64,000 bases of DNA, taken from Pelomonas sp. V22 (lineage in GTDB: Bacteria; Pseudomonadota; Gammaproteobacteria; Burkholderiales; Burkholderiaceae_C). This document shows, piece after piece, positions 57,747 to 64,000 of the stretch. The DNA is taken from positions 62,001-126,000 of the forward strand of contig NZ_JAGIXS010000004.1 in the NCBI RefSeq assembly GCF_030014915.1, read 5' to 3'. Under the pieces are notes generated by a model. The model was not told the DNA's origin. It did no database searches and worked only from the letters and a program-made list of their open reading frames with translations. Position numbers and translations under genes: made by a program. The stretch's first letter is position 1. Every line of letters begins with the position of its first letter.

Positions 57747-59909
57747 ATGAAGACCTCCTCTCCTCCGCCCTCGCGCCGGCTGTACCTTCTGCTGGGTCTG
57801 CTCGCACTGGCTGCGGGCCTGGCCGCCTGGTGGCTGCTGCCCCGCAGTGCGACGCCGCCGCCTGCTGAGACTGCCGCCGCCGACCGCGTCGCCAGCGGCA
57901 CCGTGCCCGAGCCGACGCCCTTGCCGCCGCCACCCACCCAGGCCGGCAGCCCCGTCCATGTGGCCTTGCTGGCGGGCGACGGCGTGGCCGGGTTCCGCGA
58001 AGGGCCAGCGGCGCAGGCACGCTTTGCCGATCCCTATGGCCTGGCAGTGGCGCCGGACGGCCGCGTCTTCATCGCCGATGGCGGCGACAACAACCGCATC
58101 CGCGTGCTGGAGCGCGACGGCCAGGTGCACACGCTGGCCGGCAAGGAGGAAGGCTTCACCGACGAGGCGGGCGCACAGGCCCGCTTCAACACGCCCTCGG
58201 GCCTGGCGCTGGACGCAGCCGGCAATCTCTACGTTGCCGACACCGGCAACCACGCGATCCGCAAGGTGAGCCCGCAAGGCCAGGTCATCACGCTGGCTGG
58301 CGATGGCGCCGCTGGCTGGCGCGATGGCCCCGGCAAGCAGGCCCGCTTCAATGCGCCGCTGGCGGTGGCGGTCGACGCCCAAGGCCGCGTCTTCGTGGCA
58401 GACAGCTACAACGACCGCATCCGCATGATCACGCCGGACGGCCTGGTCACGACGCTGGCCGGCGCCGGCCATCCCGGCCATGCCGACGGCCCCGGGGCCA
58501 AGGCGCTGTTCGACACGCCCTCGGGCCTCACGCTGAGCGCGGACGGCCGGCTGTGGGTGGCCGACACACGCAACCACGCGATCCGCCTCGTCGACACCGA
58601 GACCGGCGAAGTGCAGACCTGGCTCCGAAGTGCCGACGACGACGAACAAGCCCTCCTGCACCGCCCCCTGAGCCTCGCGTTCACGCATGACGGCGTGCTG
58701 CTGGTGAGCCTGCTCGGCGACGGCGCGCTCTTGCAGATCACGCCCGACAAGCAGGCTCACGAGCTCACCGGCGGCGCGCTGCGCTTCTCGCGTGCGAGCT
58801 GCATTGCGGTCGATGGACGCGGCCGCGTGCTGGTGGCCGATGCGCCGGCGATGCGCGTGCATGAGGTCCGGCCTGGCGCCGGCGACTCCGGCCCGCTGGG
58901 CCCGGCTCCGGAGCAACCGCGACTGAACACCGAAGGCCATTGGCCGCTGCGCCCGCAAGGCGCATGGCATGAGGTGGTCGGCATGCTGGGCGAGGTGCGC
59001 GGCGGCCGCGACAAGGCCCGCAAGCTGGACAGCCGCCATCACCTGCATGCCGGCCTCGACATCCGCGGCGACGTGGGCGATTCGGTGCTGACGATTGCCG
59101 ACGGCAAGGTCTTGAGCCCGGCGGCGGCTTATGGCTTCGGCCGGCTGGGCGAGGGCCTGGCCATCGGGCCCTTGATGTACATCCACATCAAAGTCGGCCG
59201 CAACATGGCGGGCAAGGCACTGGACCCGTCTCGCATGCCCATCCTGCGTAGCAGCGCCGGCAAGCCCGAGCGCGTGCGCGTGGCCCGGGGCACGCGCTTC
59301 AACGCCGGCGAGGTGATAGGCAGCATCAACCCCATGGCCCATGTGCACCTGGCACTCGGCGCGCCGGGCTTCCAGCGCGATCCGCTCACACTCGGCTTCA
59401 CCGGCTTCGTTGACCATGTGCAGCCCCGCATCGACTCGATCGAGCTGTTCGACGCCGCCGGCAAGCGGCTCAAGCGCGAACTGAACGGCCGCCTGCTCGT
59501 GCCACGCGCGCCGCTGCAGATCGTCGTGGACGCCTGGGACCAGGTCGACGACAACCTGGAACGCCGCCGCCTCGGCGTGCAGAAGCTGTCATGGCAGTTG
59601 CTCCATGAAGACGGCACGCCGGTGGCCGGTTTCGAACAGCCCCGAGAGACCCTGAACTTCGAACGCCTGCCGGTCGACGACGAGCTCGGCGTCAAGCTCG
59701 CCTACGCCCCCAGCAGCGGCATCACCGTCTACGGCAGCCGCGCCACGCAGTTCCGCTACCAGCTCGCCAACGAGGTGCGCGATGGGCGGGCGGTGGAGGG
59801 GCGGTGGGATCCCACGGGCTTGCCGGCGGGTTCCTATCAGTTGCGCGCGAGCGTGAGAGATGCGAGTGGAAATGGGGCAACTCGCAGCCTGCCATTGTTG
59901 CTGCAATAG
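57747..59909 (+). CDS. Membrane-anchored NHL beta-propeller fused to an M23-like domain
   Basis: A 720-residue protein with an N-terminal transmembrane anchor (about 12-32), a Pro-rich linker, and at least five NHL repeats (for example FNTPSGLALDAAGNLYVADT and FNAPLAVAVDAQGRVFVADS) over residues about 75-385. A C-terminal region shows the M23/LytM zinc motifs HAGLD (HxxxD) and AHVHLAL (HxH), so peptidoglycan endopeptidase activity is possible. A final beta domain follows. The NHL propeller presumably presents ligands or proteins. It is divergent from the peptide importer. The TACGAT box is unusually close to the ATG. Confidence 0.83.
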   Translation: MKTSSPPPSRRLYLLLGLLALAAGLAAWWLLPRSATPPPAETAAADRVASGTVPEPTPLPPPPTQAGSPVHVALLAGDGVAGFREGPAAQARFADPYGLAVAPDGRVFIADGGDNNRIRVLERDGQVHTLAGKEEGFTDEAGAQARFNTPSGLALDAAGNLYVADTGNHAIRKVSPQGQVITLAGDGAAGWRDGPGKQARFNAPLAVAVDAQGRVFVADSYNDRIRMITPDGLVTTLAGAGHPGHADGPGAKALFDTPSGLTLSADGRLWVADTRNHAIRLVDTETGEVQTWLRSADDDEQALLHRPLSLAFTHDGVLLVSLLGDGALLQITPDKQAHELTGGALRFSRASCIAVDGRGRVLVADAPAMRVHEVRPGAGDSGPLGPAPEQPRLNTEGHWPLRPQGAWHEVVGMLGEVRGGRDKARKLDSRHHLHAGLDIRGDVGDSVLTIADGKVLSPAAAYGFGRLGEGLAIGPLMYIHIKVGRNMAGKALDPSRMPILRSSAGKPERVRVARGTRFNAGEVIGSINPMAHVHLALGAPGFQRDPLTLGFTGFVDHVQPRIDSIELFDAAGKRLKRELNGRLLVPRAPLQIVVDAWDQVDDNLERRRLGVQKLSWQLLHEDGTPVAGFEQPRETLNFERLPVDDELGVKLAYAPSSGITVYGSRATQFRYQLANEVRDGRAVEGRWDPTGLPAGSYQLRASVRDASGNGATRSLPLLLQ

Positions 59910-59935
59910 ACGGAGTGTCTGCTCAAGCATGCAAT

Positions 59936-60112
59936 TCAAATCGTCGGCCTCGCCAAACTCTTGAGCATGCGATTGAGCGTCGCCCTGGCCTCTTGCTTGC
60001 CCGCCTCGTCCAGGGCCGCCGCTGACTGACACATCACTCTTGGCTGCAAGTGCAGCTAATAGCCTCGCTTCAAGCTCGCCAGCCCGGCCCGGCGCAAGGC
60101 CTTAAAACGATC
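59936..60112 (-). pseudogene. Decayed paralogue of the C-terminus of the adjacent gene at 60224
   Basis: The 314-base stretch 59910-60223 has no intact gene, but its minus strand carries the end of one. The frame ending at 59936 encodes LDEAGKQEARATLNRML, matching LDEEAKKEAQQTLQRIL of the intact neighbour at 10 of 17 residues. Just upstream in a second frame LEARLLAALAAKSDV matches LERKYQATILAKTDV, and a third frame gives RRAG as in the neighbour. Two or more frameshifts are therefore needed, so this is a broken duplicate. The rest of the stretch, 60113-60223, shows nothing. Confidence 0.65.
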
Positions 60113-60223
60113 CCTGCGGGCGCGCCGCTTGTACAAATCAGCCACGTATCACCGTGAGGGATACACATGGAGCCAAAGCGGACCGTGCACATTCTGTCGG
60201 CCCAATGTGGTCGGCTCGATCCC

Positions 60224-61222
60224 TCAGCTTCGGCGCTTCCCCAACTCCTCGCGCTGAAGTATCCGCTGCAGCGTCTGCTGCGCCTCCTTCTTTGCCTCCT
60301 CGTCCAATCCAGCCTCGGCCTGACTGACTACATCGGTCTTCGCCAGGATGGTCGCCTGGTACTTCCGTTCCAATGGCGCAGGATAGTTGCCCAGTTGCGG
60401 CCAGTCCGGGAATCCAGCCCGCCGAGCGAGGTCCAGATAGGGTGCCCAATCTCTGCGAAGCGCAGGTTGCTCGGCAGCTAGCAGAAGCACAAAGCGGGCC
60501 TTGTCGACTTCGATCGATGGAACCTGGGCATTCGGACGCAAGATCGTGGTCAGCGCGGCGACTGAATGCAGATCGCCATTGGCGGCATCGCGAACGAGTG
60601 CCGCAATGATACGAGGATCCGATACCCGGAACGACCCGAACAGCTCGGCGGCGCTGGACTCGATGCCACCCTCGAGTGCAATCCGCAGCAAGGTCTCTCG
60701 AATCGATCCTGCCCCCTGATCCACCGTCTGACACTGCGATTGAAGTTGCTGTTCCGCGCGATATGAAGCTGCGTGATACCGATTCATCACAATATCCCGC
60801 TCCGTGGACATCAACTCCTGCAGGCCGTTCATTCGGGCTTCAACATACAGGCAACGTCCCACGACGCGCGCCATCTCGAACGCAAGTCGTCCATTTCGAG
60901 TATGGATGGCCTCTTCGATATGGGCTCGAAGCCCCCTTGGATACTTGAGCAGATCGAAATCGGAATTTGTTTCGATCAGCTTCGGACCTTCCTTGGTCAG
61001 CAATCCCTGGGCCTGGCTGGCGAGAACGTCAGGTGCGGCCGCCGCGACCGGTGTCTCAGCCACCTCGGCACCATGGTGGGCGCCACCCCGGCGCCCCTCG
61101 GGCATAGGGGCACGTGGGCTCTCCCTCAACATCGATACAACGAAGAAGCAACCGACAGCCATCAAAGCAGCAACGCTCGCGACCAGCGCTGCAGGCCTGG
61201 TGAAAGACTTGATCATTGACAT
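60224..61222 (-). CDS. Unknown membrane-anchored or secreted protein
   Basis: I do not recognise this 332-residue protein. It has a single N-terminal hydrophobic segment (about 12-32, LVASVAALMAVGCFFVVSML), a Gly/His-rich low-complexity stretch (RRGGAHHGAE), and then a helical domain of about 250 residues that ends in a charged coiled-coil tail. ATG at 61222 has GGGAGG upstream and lies one base after the stop of the preceding gene, so the two form an operon. Base composition is less GC-rich than in the neighbours. A decayed partial copy lies downstream. Confidence 0.65.
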   Translation of the reverse strand: MSMIKSFTRPAALVASVAALMAVGCFFVVSMLRESPRAPMPEGRRGGAHHGAEVAETPVAAAAPDVLASQAQGLLTKEGPKLIETNSDFDLLKYPRGLRAHIEEAIHTRNGRLAFEMARVVGRCLYVEARMNGLQELMSTERDIVMNRYHAASYRAEQQLQSQCQTVDQGAGSIRETLLRIALEGGIESSAAELFGSFRVSDPRIIAALVRDAANGDLHSVAALTTILRPNAQVPSIEVDKARFVLLLAAEQPALRRDWAPYLDLARRAGFPDWPQLGNYPAPLERKYQATILAKTDVVSQAEAGLDEEAKKEAQQTLQRILQREELGKRRS

Positions 61223-61223
61223 C

Positions 61224-61925
61224 TCAACCTCCCTCAGCGCGTCTGTTGCAGATCTCGAATATTGCGGTGATATCTCTTTCCCTTTGCAGCATGTCTTGCG
61301 CGGCCACAGAAAGGCAGTCCTTTCCGAACGGCTTGCGGAGCCGATCCAGAAGTTCAAAAGGATCTCCAAGAAATGGAGGCCCACTCTTGTTGCAATTGTC
61401 GATCGCTCCTTTGTAGGTCGTGAGGCTCACGGTCTGCTGCCGCTCTTTGTCGGCCTGACAAAGCGCCTTTTCCTCGGCGATCTTCTCGGGACTCTTTGGA
61501 GGTTTCCGCGGAACCACACCACCCCCCGCAAGCGGAGTCCCCTCCACGGGATTCGTCGTTGGCGGCGGTGGCGAAGGCGGCGGTGGCGTCTTGGGCGGCG
61601 AGTTGATGACGACGGGGTCGAGCGTGGTGGTCCCCCCCGAACCACCGCCGCCCGCCCCAGGCGATTCACCAATCGGATTACACGTGGAATCGGTCTCGTT
61701 CCACAGGAAGCCATCCTCGCACCCCCCCTGCCCCGGCTGGACCTGCAGCATGGGTTTTACGGCCACAGGACCATTCGGCGGTGGCGCACGAGTCACCGGG
61801 CTCTTGGCCGGGGCCTGCTTCTGAGCCGGCTTCTGCACCTGGGCCGAAGCCATCGCACTGGGAAGTGCCACGGCCAAGGCCACAAGCGTCAGCTGAGAAA
61901 ATCGCTTCGCTGTAGTGCTGTTCAT
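61224..61925 (-). CDS. Unknown secreted Pro-rich protein
   Basis: This 233-residue protein has a Sec signal (LTLVALAVALPSAMASAQ). A Pro/Gln/Lys-rich region and a short cysteine motif (GGCEDGFLWNETDSTCNP) follow, then a Gly-rich hinge, a long Pro-rich stretch (about residues 108-145, including TPPPPSPPPPTT) and a helical Cys-containing C-terminus. The layout resembles a surface or envelope-spanning linker protein, but no family is recognised. GGAGGGG precedes the ATG. It is first of a two-gene unit with 60224-61222. Confidence 0.65.
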   Translation of the reverse strand: MNSTTAKRFSQLTLVALAVALPSAMASAQVQKPAQKQAPAKSPVTRAPPPNGPVAVKPMLQVQPGQGGCEDGFLWNETDSTCNPIGESPGAGGGGSGGTTTLDPVVINSPPKTPPPPSPPPPTTNPVEGTPLAGGGVVPRKPPKSPEKIAEEKALCQADKERQQTVSLTTYKGAIDNCNKSGPPFLGDPFELLDRLRKPFGKDCLSVAAQDMLQRERDITAIFEICNRRAEGG

Positions 61926-61975
61926 TCGTCCCCTCCATTGTTTGGTGATGCCAACATTCGGCGGCGACGAGAAGC

Positions 61976-62024
61976 ACTTACATAAGGATTTCCCTAACTA
62001 TTTTTATGAGCGTAGTAAAAGTTG
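61976..62024 (-). promoter_or_regulatory. AT-rich stretch upstream of the two-gene unit
   Basis: This is one of the most AT-rich segments of the window, with runs such as ACTATTTTTATG and GTAGTAAAAG. It lies 50-100 bases upstream of the ATG at 61925. It is the natural place for the promoter of the orphan genes, but I cannot fix the -35 and -10 boxes. Confidence 0.35.
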
Positions 62025-62036
62025 ACGATCGGCACC

Positions 62037-62255
62037 TCACTGGGATCGATAGTCATTGAGGTCGAACGGCTTTCGCGGATCGTCGGGCATGGCGAAGTAG
62101 AGGACCACGTACACAAGAACCGGGAAGCCGGTGAACAGAACGGCGGCCACGGTGAGGATGCGCAGCATGCGTTTTTCCCATTCCAGGTATTCGGCGATGC
62201 CGCCGCACACGCCGCCGAAGACGCGGTCATTCGACTTGTGAAGCTTGGGGTCCAT
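62037..62255 (-). CDS. PspC-domain small membrane protein
   Basis: A 72-residue protein consisting almost only of a PspC domain: KSNDRVFGGVCGGIAEYLEW, one transmembrane helix (LTVAAVLFTGFPVLVYVVLYF) and a short polar tail. It may sense or regulate envelope stress. ATG at 62255 has GGAGGAGAGG upstream. The reading frame of the frameshifted oxidoreductase upstream runs into its start. Confidence 0.87.
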   Translation of the reverse strand: MDPKLHKSNDRVFGGVCGGIAEYLEWEKRMLRILTVAAVLFTGFPVLVYVVLYFAMPDDPRKPFDLNDYRSQ

Positions 62256-62935
62256 GGCCTCTCCTCCCCCGCTGAGTTCTTGATTGATTCGTTCCGCGAT
62301 TAACCTCAATTTGAGGTGCGCCATTTTCAATCCCTGAAAGTGGCCCGTAAACCCCCTTGCGCCCCAACGCCCTCAACTTGACGCAATGCCTCTCCACGCC
62401 CTCTTCGACCAGGTTCCCCACCATGCCGACCAAGGTCTCGCGCACCGGCGCAATGCCGACGAAGCCGAGGATGTTGCGCTCCAGGGACTTGATGCTGTGC
62501 GCCATGAAGTAGAAGCGGTACAGCAGGGGCCGGCATGCCCATGGTGCAGACGATGCGCGCCGAACGGCCCTTGAGACCCTTGCGGCCAAACGGATTGCCG
62601 CCCTCGGCCTTGAAGGCAAAGCCCGGTCGCGCCACCTGCTCCAGGAAACCCTTCAGCAGCGCCGGCATGTCGCCGAGCCAAAGCGGGAAGACCAGCACCA
62701 GATGCTGGGCCCAGGCGATGTCCTGCTGCGCCTGCACCAGACTCGCCGGCAGCAGGCCCTTTTCCCAATCGGCCTGCGAGCGCAGCAGCGGAAAGTCCAG
62801 CGCCGCCAACTCGACACGCCGCACCTCATGCCCGGCCGTCTGTGCACCCTCCACATAGTGATCGGCCAGGACATGACAAAGGCGCCGGGCCTCCGGCTCG
62901 GGATGGCCCTGAATGACCAGGATCCGCTTGCCCAT
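62227..62935 (-). pseudogene. Frameshifted NAD(P)H dehydrogenase (flavodoxin-like quinone reductase)
   Basis: The first 136 codons from ATG 62935 encode a normal flavodoxin-fold oxidoreductase start (KRILVIQGHPEPEARRLCHV, then LVLVFPLWLGDMPALLKGFL). After IVCTMGMPA the frame is lost. Removing one base from the C run at about 62526-62529 (GGGG on the plus strand) restores LLYRFYFMAHSIKSLERNIL and LGFVGIAPVRETLVGMVGNL, standard for this family. In the restored frame the protein runs past the usual end to 62227. The change is either a real mutation or a homopolymer sequencing error. The ATG overlaps the upstream stop (TGATG). Confidence 0.7.
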
Positions 62936-63360
62936 CACTCCAGCACCAGCACGACCTTGACTGTGGCATCGACGGCCGACTTCTCGATGTAGCCGATCGC
63001 ATCCGGGTTGGCAGCGACAAACTTCTTCACCTCAGCGGCACTCGGGATCTCCTTTGGCGGCGTGGCCTTGCCGGAGAAGGTCAAGCGTGACCAGGCAGCC
63101 TTGACCTGAGCCGCGCTCTTTCCCGCAGCCTTGCTGTAGAACTGCTCGCGCACGCCGCTGCTGTCTGGCAGGTCAGCCGGCGCGGCAGTGGCGCCGCTGG
63201 GCAGAGTCGTGCTGCGGCCCATGAAGATGGCGGCCGCCTGGTCCGCAGTGAGCGCCGTCATCGGGCTCTTGGGGCTGACGATCACGGCCACCTGCGACCA
63301 GGCAAGGCCTGGCACAGCCAGCATCAGAGGCAACACAAGGCGCTTGAAGATTGGTTTCAT
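62935..63360 (-). CDS. PstS-like periplasmic phosphate-binding family protein (short)
   Basis: A 141-residue protein with a signal peptide (LVLPLMLAVPGLAWSQ) and a single PBP-like lobe. Its motifs are IVSPKSPMTALTADQAAAIF, GRSTTLPSGATAAP, SGVREQFYSKAAGKSAAQVK and NPDAIGYIEKSAVD. It matches the short PstS-like proteins annotated as phosphate ABC transporter substrate-binding, which are half the length of true PstS and of uncertain role. It lies 12 bases after the outer-membrane protein gene and is probably in the same unit. Confidence 0.82.
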   Translation of the reverse strand: MKPIFKRLVLPLMLAVPGLAWSQVAVIVSPKSPMTALTADQAAAIFMGRSTTLPSGATAAPADLPDSSGVREQFYSKAAGKSAAQVKAAWSRLTFSGKATPPKEIPSAAEVKKFVAANPDAIGYIEKSAVDATVKVVLVLE

Positions 63361-63372
63361 GATGGGCCCGTT

Positions 63373-64000
63373 TCAGAAGACGAAGTCGTAGCTGGCGCTG
63401 ATCAGCTTGGCGCTGCCTGCAAAGGGAGCGGCGCCTCGATCGCTGACCTTGTCGAACTGCAGCTTGAGCGCGCCCCCCTTGTGCAATTCATAGCGCAGGG
63501 CCAGCAGGACGCCGCGATCGCGCACGGGCTCGTAGTCGGCCGGATAGGGCGTGGTCTCGCGGTACTCGCTGGCGCCGCCGGTCAGGGTGAAGCCACCCAA
63601 CCGGTAGCCAGCGGTCAACAGATAGAAGCTGGCCTTGTAGCCAAGCCCCGCTCGGTCGCTGCTGCCAAACTCGCTGCGTAGCACCCAATTGCCAATGTCG
63701 CCATTGAGGGCCAGGCCAAGGAAGCTCTGGTTGACACGGGTCTTGCCCGACAGCAGGGTCTGCACAACGCCGCTGTCGTGATCGGTCTGCTGGAAACGCG
63801 AGCGGGTGTAGCTCAGGCGGCCGGTAAACCATTCGCGGCTGAACTCGAAGGCCACGCCGGCAATCCCACTCCACTTGATGTCCACAGGATCGTCACTGAC
63901 CAGGCGTGAGTAGGGGTTCTTGCGGCTGTTCTCGGTACCGAACAGGAATTCACTGCGCAGCGACCAGTCGCCCACATCCTTGACCCAGCTCAGGCTGGCG
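63373..64000 (-). CDS. Outer-membrane beta-barrel protein (N-terminus outside window)
   Basis: About 209 C-terminal residues are visible. They alternate polar and hydrophobic residues in successive strands (for example FSREWFTGRLSYTRSRF, GNWVLRSEFGSSDRAGLGYK) and end in SASYDFVF. A final Phe after aromatic-hydrophobic alternation is the outer-membrane assembly signal. It is followed by the PstS-like gene, a pairing often seen for porin-like proteins and short PstS-like proteins in these bacteria. The frame is open across the window end. Confidence 0.8.
   Translation of the reverse strand, partial: ASLSWVKDVGDWSLRSEFLFGTENSRKNPYSRLVSDDPVDIKWSGIAGVAFEFSREWFTGRLSYTRSRFQQTDHDSGVVQTLLSGKTRVNQSFLGLALNGDIGNWVLRSEFGSSDRAGLGYKASFYLLTAGYRLGGFTLTGGASEYRETTPYPADYEPVRDRGVLLALRYELHKGGALKLQFDKVSDRGAAPFAGSAKLISASYDFVF

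Noticed and set aside
57663-59417. Upstream extension of the substrate-binding protein to more than 1100 residues
   Set aside because: The extension is antisense to the NHL-M23 gene. The signal peptide and ribosome site at 57662 mark the true start.

Overview
The window is GC-rich (by eye about two thirds G+C), tightly packed and free of introns. Start/stop overlaps (ATGA, GTGA) are frequent and several starts are GTG or TTG. The gene families (TolC/HlyD export, OPT transporter, sigma-54 control, PspC, SPFH, NnrU, DUF1800/DUF1501, DUF2789, DUF4124) suggest a beta-proteobacterium of the order Burkholderiales, probably near Roseateles, Pelomonas or Rubrivivax. This is inferred from gene content; no rRNA lies in the window.

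Layout. 1-7178: single genes (SDR epimerase fragment, OPT transporter, a secreted protein, an ABM protein, a lipoprotein, an AraC regulator, a class-C-type serine hydrolase). 7247-18631: one large unit with a perfect sigma-54 (-24/-12) promoter and a phased array of GTCCG repeats upstream. It encodes a HlyD-type adaptor, an ABC ATPase, a TolC-like channel, two duplicated pairs of FtsX/MacB-type permeases, then an NtrC-type sigma-54 activator and its histidine kinase. 18719-21743: a secreted protein, a CHASE3-PAS-PAS-GGDEF diguanylate cyclase and tRNA-Leu(CAG) with its own promoter and tandem terminators.

21792-30337: amino-acid catabolism. A PLP decarboxylase lies back to back with a MocR regulator. 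Next comes a minus-strand set that reads as a lysine to 2-oxoglutarate route: lysine 6-dehydrogenase-like, ALDH7-like aminoadipate semialdehyde dehydrogenase, a DUF1338/HglS-like hydroxyglutarate synthase and a D-2-hydroxyglutarate dehydrogenase-like flavoprotein. A divergent Lrp/AsnC regulator flanks it. The 2-aminoadipate transaminase is not evident.

30436-45169: NnrU, a fused ABC exporter, a PanE-like reductase, a LytS/LytTR two-component pair, a large SPFH protein, an acyltransferase, glyoxalase I, a PspC protein, a B12-binding radical SAM protein and a DUF1800/DUF1501 pair. 45170-52448: a decayed VOC gene, ankyrin, AraC-GyrI, DUF4124, methylglyoxal synthase, a D-threonine-aldolase-like enzyme, DUF2789, GNAT, a sterol-desaturase family protein, DUF4359 and a dehalogenase-like hydrolase. 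52537-57662: a five-gene Dpp/Opp-type peptide ABC operon on the minus strand, divergent from an NHL-propeller/M23 fusion protein (57747-59909). 59936-62036: a short, somewhat less GC-rich orphan locus with two unrecognised secreted or anchored proteins and a decayed paralogue fragment of one of them. 62037-64000: a PspC protein, a frameshifted NAD(P)H oxidoreductase, a PstS-like protein and an outer-membrane protein cut by the window end.

The observations I would check first are the sigma-54 controlled export operon with doubled permeases, the lysine catabolic set with a short DUF1338 enzyme, the NHL-M23 fusion, and the recurrent short tandem duplications that span stop codons.
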